This document shows positions 1-5,423 of a DNA stretch of 6,932 nucleotides, piece by piece. The stretch spans positions 1-6,932 of the forward strand of contig JBOHPP010000250.1 in assembly GCA_050731755.1 (NCBI GenBank). Reading direction: 5' to 3'. The stretch is from JBOHPP01 sp050731755. GTDB taxonomy: Bacteria > Methylomirabilota > Methylomirabilia > Rokubacteriales > CSP1-6. The position numbers and the translations under genes were made by a program. The notes under the pieces were generated by a model. It saw only the letters and a list, made by a program, of their open reading frames with translations, was not told where the DNA came from and ran no database searches. Within the stretch, counting starts at the first letter, position 1. Every line of letters begins with the position of its first letter.

Positions 1-772
1 CGAAGAAGGTCCAGCCCGCCGCCTTCTCCCGTGCCTCCTCGTCCGTCGGCGCGCACATGAACGCGCTCACCATCGCCACGTTGGGGTTGATGGGGTAGTC
101 GGCAAGTCGGTTGGGCTCGCGGGTGAGGCTCGTGTAGTAGCGGTTCACCCAGGCCCGCGCCGCCTCCGGCGAGACGACCTGGAAGCCGAGCGCCCCCATG
201 CCCCACTGGCCCGCGCTCGCGATCGTCGCGATGTTCGAGCACGCGACCCAGAGCGGCGGGTGCGGCTTCTGCCGCGGCTTGGGAATGACGTTGCGCGCCG
301 GGAAATCGAAGTACTGGCCGTGGAACTCGACCGCGTCCTGGGTGAAGCACGGGATCAGCACCCGCACCGCCTCCTCCCAGACCTCACGCTTGTCCCGCAC
401 GCGGCGGCCGAATGGATGGAGCTCGATCGGCCCCTGCCCCTCGCCCAGGCCCAGCTCCACGCGGCCGCCGCTCAGCAGATCGAGGGTGGCCACGCGCTCG
501 GCCACCCGGATCGGATGGTTGGTGGGAAGCTGGATGATCCCGTGGCCGAGGCGGATGTGTCGCGTCCGCTGGCTGGCGGCGCCCAGGAAGACCTCGGGCG
601 CCGACAGGTGCGAGTACTCCTCCAGGAAGTGGTGTTCCACCACCCACGCGTAGTCGTACCCGAGCGCGTCGGCCAGCGCGATCTGCTCGAGCGCGCGCTG
701 ATAGAGCTCGTACTCGCTCTGCGGCGACCAGGGCCGCGGCAGCTGGTGCTCGTAGAAGATGCCGAACTTCAC
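1..772 (-). CDS. LLM-class (luciferase-like) flavin-dependent oxidoreductase, N-terminal part, truncated by window edge
   Basis: Reading the minus strand from 772 gives 257 uninterrupted residues of a bacterial-luciferase-like TIM-barrel monooxygenase. Visible family marks are a first strand KFGIFYEHQ (residues 2-10), the WVVEHHF strand (43-49, the EHHF motif shared with LuxA relatives), TRHIRLGHGIIQLP (70-83), the LLSGGRVELGLGEG segment (99-112), and PKPRQKPHPPLWVACSN further on. Members use reduced FMN or F420 to oxidise small organic substrates in the cytoplasm; cofactor and substrate cannot be told here. The family is usually about 330-400 residues, so roughly a quarter to a third lies beyond position 1. 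The start is GTG at 772-770: no in-frame ATG is nearby, the homologous first beta strand begins at once, and a GAGG (783-780 on the minus strand) lies 7 nt upstream. It is divergent from the aquaporin-type gene, and no functional link to the ABC operon is evident. Confidence 0.93.
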   Translation of the reverse strand, partial: MKFGIFYEHQLPRPWSPQSEYELYQRALEQIALADALGYDYAWVVEHHFLEEYSHLSAPEVFLGAASQRTRHIRLGHGIIQLPTNHPIRVAERVATLDLLSGGRVELGLGEGQGPIELHPFGRRVRDKREVWEEAVRVLIPCFTQDAVEFHGQYFDFPARNVIPKPRQKPHPPLWVACSNIATIASAGQWGMGALGFQVVSPEAARAWVNRYYTSLTREPNRLADYPINPNVAMVSAFMCAPTDEEAREKAAGWTFF

Positions 773-797
773 GCTATCGCCTCGTCGATCGTCATCG

Positions 798-816
798 GCG
801 CCGGCCCGGCCGGCGC
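798..816. repeat. 19-bp perfect palindrome (9-bp arms, 1-nt centre) in the divergent intergenic region
   Basis: Arms GCGCCGGCC (798-806) and GGCCGGCGC (808-816) are exact reverse complements around C807. The site lies 26 bp upstream of the GTG start of the minus-strand oxidoreductase and about 150 bp upstream of the aquaporin-type gene, so it could be an operator or a leader hairpin for the oxidoreductase. Being pure G/C in a GC-rich genome, it may also be compositional. I see no convincing -35/-10 pair for either divergent gene in 773-963. Confidence 0.4.
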
Positions 817-963
817 GAGCGTGGCGCAAGGGTACGCGACGGGTGTCGCCCAGGCAACCGCGGACCAACCTGGCATGGGCGAGCCGGTTCTAAGTAGGCG
901 GATTCCCGGCGGTGTGGACTTTGGCGCGAAAACTGCTCCAAGCGCCTCGCGGGGAGGTACGCC

Positions 964-1746
964 ATGAGCAGAGCAACGTCAGAAGGGCTCGTGATGTTCA
1001 GGATGCCCTCGCCGGCGGCGCTGGTGGGCGCGGAAATCCGGTCCATCGCGGCACGGCGAGCGCTCTCGGCGGAGTTCCTGGGAACTCTGCTGCTGGTCTT
1101 CTTCACGGTGGGGGTGATGATCGTCACCGGCGGGATGCTCGGAGAGCGGCTCTCGTCGTCCCGTCTTCTGGTCACCGCGATGGCGCACGGCATGGCGTTC
1201 GGGCTGCTGGTCTTTACGATGCTCGGCGCCTCGGGAGGCCACCTCAATCCCATCATGACGGTGGGGGCGATGGTCACCCATCAGATGACTCTCACCCGCG
1301 GCCTGATGTACATCGGCGCGCAGCTGGTGGGCGCCATCACGGGCGCCTTCCTGCTCAAGCTCGCTATGCCGGCGGGGATGGCCATGACGCTCGGCGTCCC
1401 GATGCTGGGTGCGCGCGTCACCGCGGAAGCCGCCCTCGTGGTCGAGGGGATTCTCGCCTTCATGCTGACGATGGTCTTCCTGGCCGCCGCCGGCAAGCCG
1501 TCAGCCCCGGCCATGCTCGGTATGACGACCGTGCTCGGGCGGCTGTTCGGCACGGCGCTCACGGGCGCGCCGATGAACCCGGCGCTCGTCTTCGGCGTCG
1601 GAATGATGGCGGGCGTCTGGAGTGGCCACTGGATCTGGTGGGTCGGCCCCGTGATCGGCTCGGTGCTGGCGGCCGTCTGCTGGCGCTCGTGGTTCTCCAA
1701 GGGAGATGGGGGACGACACAGCGGGGACGGTCGCGCCTGGCGATAA
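964..1746 (+). CDS. MIP/aquaporin-family channel protein with atypical NPA and selectivity-filter residues
   Basis: 260-residue integral membrane protein with the two-fold aquaporin repeat. AEFLGTLLLVFF (36-47) is TM1 with the conserved Glu37. The first half-helix is SGGHLNPIMT (90-99), where the usual NPA is NPI. VEGILAF (160-166) is TM4 with the matching Glu161. The second half-helix is GAPMNPALVFG (201-211), with a normal NPA but Leu208 where the pore Arg normally follows. Six TM segments and about 260 residues match the family, which carries water, glycerol or other small neutral solutes through the inner membrane. Counting back from the NPA motifs against E. coli AqpZ, I infer filter positions His75, Arg193, Ala202 and Leu208. 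ATG 964 is preceded by GGGGAGG (951-957) with 6-nt spacing. The protein is rich in methionine (about 23 residues). The N-terminal 30 residues are hydrophilic and the tail is short. Substrate is unknown. Confidence 0.9.
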   Translation: MSRATSEGLVMFRMPSPAALVGAEIRSIAARRALSAEFLGTLLLVFFTVGVMIVTGGMLGERLSSSRLLVTAMAHGMAFGLLVFTMLGASGGHLNPIMTVGAMVTHQMTLTRGLMYIGAQLVGAITGAFLLKLAMPAGMAMTLGVPMLGARVTAEAALVVEGILAFMLTMVFLAAAGKPSAPAMLGMTTVLGRLFGTALTGAPMNPALVFGVGMMAGVWSGHWIWWVGPVIGSVLAAVCWRSWFSKGDGGRHSGDGRAWR

Positions 1747-1775
1747 CCCCGGCTCCTCGTTTCCACGCGAACGAT

Positions 1776-1813
1776 CGGGGCGCGCCGCCTGCGGTACCGG
1801 GCGACGCGCCCCG
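1776..1813 (+). terminator. Candidate hairpin terminator behind the aquaporin-type gene (no U-tract)
   Basis: CGGGGCGCG (1776-1784) and CGCGCCCCG (1805-1813) form a perfect 9-bp stem with a 20-nt loop, starting 30 nt after the stop codon. No T run follows, so it is not a canonical intrinsic terminator, though GC-rich bacteria often use hairpins without one. A shorter stem, GCGACG (1801-1806) with CGTCGC (1812-1817), would compete with it. A weaker bulged structure (CCCCG 1747-1751 with CGGGG 1776-1780) also overlaps. Confidence 0.35.
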
Positions 1814-1868
1814 TCGCGCGTCCACCGCCTGACGTCGAGCACCCGCCCCGCGATCCGCTCTCCGCCTG

Positions 1869-1877
1869 TGGTATCGT
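1869..1877 (+). promoter_or_regulatory. Weak extended -10-like element ahead of the ABC operon
   Basis: TGG followed by TATCGT (1872-1877) resembles an extended -10 (TGn-TATAAT, four of six matches). No TTGACA-like hexamer lies at the expected distance upstream. Its position, 58 nt before the binding-protein start and just ahead of the leader stem-loop, is sensible for the operon promoter, but the match alone is weak. Confidence 0.2.
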
Positions 1878-1893
1878 GTGCGCCCACGAGAGG

Positions 1894-1913
1894 CCCTCAC
1901 GCGCCCGTGAGGG
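1894..1913 (+). promoter_or_regulatory. Leader stem-loop immediately upstream of the binding-protein gene
   Basis: CCCTCACG (1894-1901) pairs perfectly with CGTGAGGG (1906-1913) across a 4-nt CGCC loop. One G-T and one G-C outer pair can extend it (1892-1915). It ends 9 nt before the GGGAGG ribosome binding site (1923-1928), and no T run follows. It could be a 5' untranslated-region stabiliser, a regulatory hairpin, or a DNA operator with dyad symmetry. It is the clearest structure in the 1747-1934 gap. Confidence 0.45.
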
Positions 1914-1934
1914 TCGGATTCCGGGAGGACGGCG

Positions 1935-3299
1935 ATGCTCCGACGCGTGTCCATCATGGTCTGCCTCGTGCTGGCGCTGACCCTGCCCCCCTCCAGTCGC
2001 GCCCCCGCCCAGGATCCGGTCAGGATCGGACTGCTGCTGCCGTACACGGGCGCCCTCTCGGTGCAGGGCACCGACACCACGAACGGTCTGGAGCTCTACC
2101 TGGCCAGGATCGGCGGACGGGCCGGCGGTCGCGAGCTCCGTGTGCTTCGTGAGGACACCGAGGCCAAGCCCGACGTGGGGCTCACCAAGGTCAAAAAGCT
2201 CGTCGAGCGCGACCGCGTGGATTTCCTGGTCGGGCCGGTGAACAGCGTCGTGGCCCTGGCCATCCGCAACTACGTTCACGAGCAGGGGACGCCGCTCATC
2301 GTGCCCGTCGCCTTCACCCGGGTACTGACCTCGCCCCAGCAGGCCTCGCCGGCGATCTTCCGCGTGGCCGAGACCACCGACCAGTCGAACTATCCGATGG
2401 GCGCGTGGATGATCAAGAACACGAAGTTCCGGAAGGTCATCGTGATGGCGACGGACTTCGTGGCCGGGCGGCACGCCGTCGAGGCCTTCATGGCCGGCTT
2501 TCGGACGGCCGGGGGCGAGATCGTGAAGGAGATCTACGCGCCGCTCAACACGCCGGACTTCGCGCCGTACCTGGCCCAGGCCGGGACTCAGCCGGCCGAC
2601 GCCGTCTACGCGTTCTTCCCCGGCGCCGACGCCATCCGCTTCGTCAAGCAGTACCAGGAGTATGGGCTGGCTGCGCGTCTGCCCCTCACCGGCTACAACG
2701 TGCTCACCGATGACACCATCCTGCCCGCGCTGGGGGAGACCGCTCTGGGCATCCTTACCGTGGGCGGGTACACCGCCGCCATCGACTCGCCGGACAATCG
2801 CGCCTTCGTGCAGGAGTACGAGCGCGCGTACCGGACGTGGCCCAGCCGGTACAGCGAGACCGGGTGGATCTCGGCGGCGCTCGTGGCCACCGCGCTCGAC
2901 ATGCTGCAGGGGGACCTCAGCGATCGGGCTCGCGTCCGCGATGCGCTGAAGAACGCGCTGCCCCGGGTCAAGGCGCCGCGTGGGCCGGTCGAGTTCGACG
3001 CCTACCGTCAGATCATCACTCCGGTCTACGTGATGCGCAGCGAGCGCCAGGGGGGCCGGATCGTGAACGCCGTGGTGGACCGGATTCCCGCGGTCTCGCA
3101 GGAGGCGACCTGGGGCTGGTGGACCTGGCCGCCGACCGCCGCGTCCTGGTGGTGGTCGACGTCCAGAACGACGACTGCCACGGGGACGGCGCTTTCGGAC
3201 GGAGCGGCCGCGACCTCGGGCCGATCCAGTCGGCGGTCTTGTGCCTCGCGGCCTTTGTGGAGAGCGCCCGGCGCGTCGCCATGCCGCTGGTGTGGATGA
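1935..3299 (+). CDS. HAAT-family (Liv-type) periplasmic substrate-binding protein with an aberrant out-of-frame C-terminal extension
   Basis: Encodes the solute receptor of a Liv-type ABC importer. Residues 1-25 form a Sec signal peptide (basic MLRR, hydrophobic core, cleavage likely after Ala23-Pro24-Ala25). From residue 29, VRIGLLLPYTGALS opens a Peripla_BP_6 fold; LREDTEAKPD, VDFLVGPVNS and TPLIVPVAF are typical family segments. No lipobox is seen. The start ATG has GGGAGG (1923-1928) 6 nt upstream. The homologous part ends near residue 394 (VVDRIPAVSQEATWG), a normal family length. The frame then continues 60 residues to TGA at 3297-3299, rich in Trp, Ser, Thr and Arg, which is simply the +1-shifted reading of the hydrolase gene. 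One G-to-A change at 3119 would restore a stop there. The ligand cannot be assigned. Branched amino acids, amides and aromatic acids are all known for the family. Confidence 0.92.
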   Translation: MLRRVSIMVCLVLALTLPPSSRAPAQDPVRIGLLLPYTGALSVQGTDTTNGLELYLARIGGRAGGRELRVLREDTEAKPDVGLTKVKKLVERDRVDFLVGPVNSVVALAIRNYVHEQGTPLIVPVAFTRVLTSPQQASPAIFRVAETTDQSNYPMGAWMIKNTKFRKVIVMATDFVAGRHAVEAFMAGFRTAGGEIVKEIYAPLNTPDFAPYLAQAGTQPADAVYAFFPGADAIRFVKQYQEYGLAARLPLTGYNVLTDDTILPALGETALGILTVGGYTAAIDSPDNRAFVQEYERAYRTWPSRYSETGWISAALVATALDMLQGDLSDRARVRDALKNALPRVKAPRGPVEFDAYRQIITPVYVMRSERQGGRIVNAVVDRIPAVSQEATWGWWTWPPTAASWWWSTSRTTTATGTALSDGAAATSGRSSRRSCASRPLWRAPGASPCRWCG

Positions 3300-3550
3300 G
3301 GACGGAGCACGATCGCCGGACCGACTCGCCGGTCTGGCTGGGCCGGGCCGTGCGCGGCAGCGAGACGATCTGCGCCACCGGTTCCTGGGGCGGCTTCGCG
3401 CGGGTGGCTCCGGCATCCGGCGAGCGCGTCGTCACCGAACATCGCTCCAGCGCCTTCGACGCCGCCGTACACAACGTGCGTACCTACTTCGGACGGGTTC
3501 TCACGTCAGTTGAGATCGAGCGGGCGTGGGCGGAGGGCCCAGCGGGGTGA
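3119..3550 (+). CDS. Isochorismatase-family cysteine hydrolase, internally deleted and probably catalytically dead
   Basis: 143-residue product of the isochorismatase/nicotinamidase-like amidohydrolase superfamily, whose active enzymes use an Asp-Lys-Cys triad and are usually about 200 residues. The N-terminal half is well preserved: DLAADRRVLVVVDVQND with the nucleophile-activating Asp14, LVWMRTEHD (57-65), and VVTEHRSSAF (104-113). The family has VTKHRYSAF here, so the catalytic Lys is Glu107. After Phe113 the sequence jumps straight to what looks like the C-terminal family segment (AAVHNVRTYFGRVLTSVEIERAW, near 115-137). The usual 60-70 residues in between, with the cis-peptide and the TNVCV-type catalytic Cys, are missing in frame. 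GTG 3119 gives the usual MDLA-type N-terminus; its GGAGG (3101-3105) lies an unusually long 13 nt upstream. The stop overlaps the next start (GTGA). Intact, it would have been a cytoplasmic amidase-like enzyme acting on an imported solute. Confidence 0.82.
   Translation: MDLAADRRVLVVVDVQNDDCHGDGAFGRSGRDLGPIQSAVLCLAAFVESARRVAMPLVWMRTEHDRRTDSPVWLGRAVRGSETICATGSWGGFARVAPASGERVVTEHRSSAFDAAVHNVRTYFGRVLTSVEIERAWAEGPAG
3532..3537 (+). promoter_or_regulatory. Ribosome binding site that decides the livH start at 3547
   Basis: GGAGGG lies 9 nt before GTG 3547 and downstream of the alternative in-frame GTG at 3526. It therefore supports the shorter protein beginning MTFWAFQILNG. GTG 3547 overlaps the hydrolase TGA as GTGA, a typical coupled junction. 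Confidence 0.6.
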
Positions 3551-4401
3551 CGTTCTGGGCGTTCCAGATCCTGAACGGCGTGTCGTTCGGGATGCTGCTC
3601 TTCCTGCTCGCCGCGGGCCTGTCACTGATCTACGGACTCATGCGGATCCTGAACCTGGCCCACGGCTCGTACTACCTCCTCGGCGCTTACGTCGCGCTCT
3701 CGGTCGTCCGGACCACAGGCAGCCTGCTGCTGGCGGCCGTGGTGGGGACGGCCGCGGTCGTCGGCCTCGGCGTGATCATGGAGCGGATCTTTTTGCGGCG
3801 CTTGCCCCGCGAGGAGCTGCCGCAGGCGCTGCTGACCTTCGGCTTCCTCCTGATCGTCGGTGACGTCTCCCTGTGGGTGTGGGGCGGGATGCCGCAGACG
3901 CTGCCACGACCGGAGATGCTCGCCCGGTCGGTGCGTTTGGGCGACCTCGTCTTTCCGTCGTATCGGCTCTTCGTGATCGGGGTGGGGACGGTGGTGGGCG
4001 TGGCCCTCTGGCTCCTCCAGGAGCACACGCGGTTGGGGGCGATGATCCGCGCCGCCATCGACGATCCCGAGATCGCCGCGACCACCGGCATCAACGTCTC
4101 CCGCCTGGCCACCGGCGTCTTCGCCTTCGGCGCCGGGCTGGCCGCCCTGGGGGGCATCATCGGCGGCCCGCTGCTCGGCGTCTACCCGGGCGCCGACTTC
4201 GAGATCCTGCTGCTCGCCTTCGTGGTCGTGATCATCGGCGGGCTGGGCAGCCTGAAGGGCGCGTTCCTGGGAGGCCTGCTGGTGGGCCTCCTGGATAACT
4301 TCGGCAAGGCGCTCTTCCCCGAGTTCGCGCTCTTCACGATCTTCGCGCCGATGGCGGCCATCCTCGCCGTGCGCCCCACCGGCCTCTTCGGGGCCCGATG
4401 A
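3547..4401 (+). CDS. livH: Branched-chain amino acid-type ABC transporter permease, LivH family
   Basis: 284-residue inner-membrane permease, one half of the importer pore. The N-terminus carries the diagnostic GLMRILNLAHGSYYLLGAY segment (30-48), followed by multiple hydrophobic helices. An EAA-like cytoplasmic loop (ARAAIDDPEIAATTGIN-type, around 165-182) is where the ATPase docks. VVIIGGLGSLKGAFLGG (226-242) and a C-terminal AVRPTGLFG are standard LivH ends. An upstream GTG at 3526 would add seven Gly/Pro-rich residues; 3547 is preferred for its GGAGGG site and GTGA overlap. Its stop overlaps livM as ATGA (4398-4401). The symbol marks the family, not leucine specificity. Translation is probably coupled to the damaged hydrolase frame just upstream, which may explain why that frame has stayed open. 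Confidence 0.93.
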   Translation: MTFWAFQILNGVSFGMLLFLLAAGLSLIYGLMRILNLAHGSYYLLGAYVALSVVRTTGSLLLAAVVGTAAVVGLGVIMERIFLRRLPREELPQALLTFGFLLIVGDVSLWVWGGMPQTLPRPEMLARSVRLGDLVFPSYRLFVIGVGTVVGVALWLLQEHTRLGAMIRAAIDDPEIAATTGINVSRLATGVFAFGAGLAALGGIIGGPLLGVYPGADFEILLLAFVVVIIGGLGSLKGAFLGGLLVGLLDNFGKALFPEFALFTIFAPMAAILAVRPTGLFGAR

Positions 4402-5423
4402 AGCACGGCGTGCCTCGGACAGACCACCCACGGCTCAAGCCGGCCTCGCGGCACCCGCTACAACAGCCGCTTGCCGTCGCTGCGGCGGCGCTGGCGCTGA
4501 TCCTCCTGCCCCTGGCCCTGACCTCCTATCAGCTCGGGCTCCTCACCAAGATGCTGATTTTCGCGATGTTCGCCATGAGTCTGAATCTGGTCTTGGGCTA
4601 CGCCGGGCTGCCGTCGCTGGGCCACGCCGCCTACTTCGGGGTGGGCGCCTACACGGTGGCCCTCCTCGCGCTCCGCGTGGTCGACAACCTCTGGATCAAC
4701 TTCGGCGCCGGTGTCCTGGCCGCCGGGGCCATCGCGGCGCTCTTCGGCCTGCTCGCGTTGCGCACGCAGGGGTCGTACCTCCTCATGATCACGCTGGCGC
4801 TGGCCCAGGTGCTGTGGGGCATCGCCTTCGGCTGGCGCTCGTTCACCGGTGGCGACGACGGCCTGCCCGGCGTGCCCCGACCGGCGGCCGGGCTGCCGTG
4901 GAGCCTGGCCGGCGGTGTCCGCTTCTACTACTTCGTCCTCCTCGTGTTCGTTCTGGCCACCGCTGCCCTGTGGGTGATCGTCCGCTCACCGTTCGGGCGC
5001 GCGCTCGTCGGCATCCGGGAGAGCGAGCGGCGTATGGAAGTGCTGGGCTACGACACCTGGCGCTACAAGTACGTGGCCTTCATCATCGCCGGCCTGCTGG
5101 CCGGTGTGGCCGGCAATCTCTTCGTCTACTTCAACGGCTTCGTGAGCCCGGTGTACCTCAGCATCGTGTTCTCGGCGACGGCCCTCATCATGGTGATCCT
5201 GGGCGGGGCCGGCACCCTGCTGGGTCCGGCGCTCGGCAGCGCCACCATCATCTTCCTCGAGAACATGATCAGCGCCCACACCGAACGGTGGCTCCTCATC
5301 CTCGGGCTGATCTACGTGGCCCTCACGCTGTTCGCCCCCGAGGGACTCCTGGGACTGGCCCGGCGGCTCGCCGTTCGCGCTCCGGCCGCCCCCTCGAAAC
5401 GGCCCGAGGAGCGGCCGGCATGA
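4398..5423 (+). CDS. livM: Branched-chain amino acid-type ABC transporter permease, LivM family
   Basis: 341-residue second permease of the Liv-type importer. A hydrophilic N-terminal stretch of about 25 residues precedes the first helix. FAMFAMSLNLVLGYAGLPSLGHAAYFGVGAY is the LivM signature region (from near residue 56 to 86). TGGDDGLPG (150-158) is the conserved periplasmic/loop motif. GIRESERRMEVLGYDTWRYK (205-224) is the EAA-like ATPase-coupling loop. SATALIMVILGGAGTLLGPALG and LTLFAPEGLLGL are the typical C-terminal segments. It pairs with LivH to form the translocation pore. The ATG at 4398 overlaps the livH stop, and its own TGA overlaps livG as ATGA, so translation is coupled on both sides. 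All main family features are present; no defect seen. The Ala/Pro/Arg-rich last 20 residues are likely cytoplasmic and poorly conserved. Confidence 0.94.
   Translation: MKHGVPRTDHPRLKPASRHPLQQPLAVAAAALALILLPLALTSYQLGLLTKMLIFAMFAMSLNLVLGYAGLPSLGHAAYFGVGAYTVALLALRVVDNLWINFGAGVLAAGAIAALFGLLALRTQGSYLLMITLALAQVLWGIAFGWRSFTGGDDGLPGVPRPAAGLPWSLAGGVRFYYFVLLVFVLATAALWVIVRSPFGRALVGIRESERRMEVLGYDTWRYKYVAFIIAGLLAGVAGNLFVYFNGFVSPVYLSIVFSATALIMVILGGAGTLLGPALGSATIIFLENMISAHTERWLLILGLIYVALTLFAPEGLLGLARRLAVRAPAAPSKRPEERPA

Noticed and set aside
769..876. 35-codon minus-strand frame (MPGWSAVAW...) whose TGA overlaps the oxidoreductase GTG start
   Set aside because: A coupled leader peptide is conceivable from the GTGA overlap, but there is no clear ribosome binding site, no attenuator-like residue run and no recognisable sequence. 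Chance is sufficient.
260..967. 235-codon plus-strand open frame over the oxidoreductase region
   Set aside because: Most of it is the complement of the flavin oxidoreductase, which has clear family motifs on the minus strand. Only the short FAD-like fingerprint near 788-826 lies outside that gene; it is treated separately as a finding.
1281..3416. 711-codon open frame on the minus strand, the longest frame in the window
   Set aside because: It runs antisense to the channel and binding-protein genes, is Arg/Pro/Gly-rich with no family motif, and is what GC-rich third codon positions produce opposite real genes.
3526..3546. Longer livH start at GTG 3526
   Set aside because: The seven added residues are Gly/Pro-rich and unlike LivH N-termini, and the best ribosome binding site lies downstream of this codon.
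3622..4431. 269-codon minus-strand open frame
   Set aside because: It is antisense to livH, with a Gln/Glu/His-rich low-complexity product and no ribosome binding site or motif. The livH sense frame explains the region fully.
4814..5419. Upstream extension of the livG frame through livM
   Set aside because: The extension is Arg/His-rich shadow translation of livM. The conserved ATPase begins at ATG 5420 with its own ribosome binding site.
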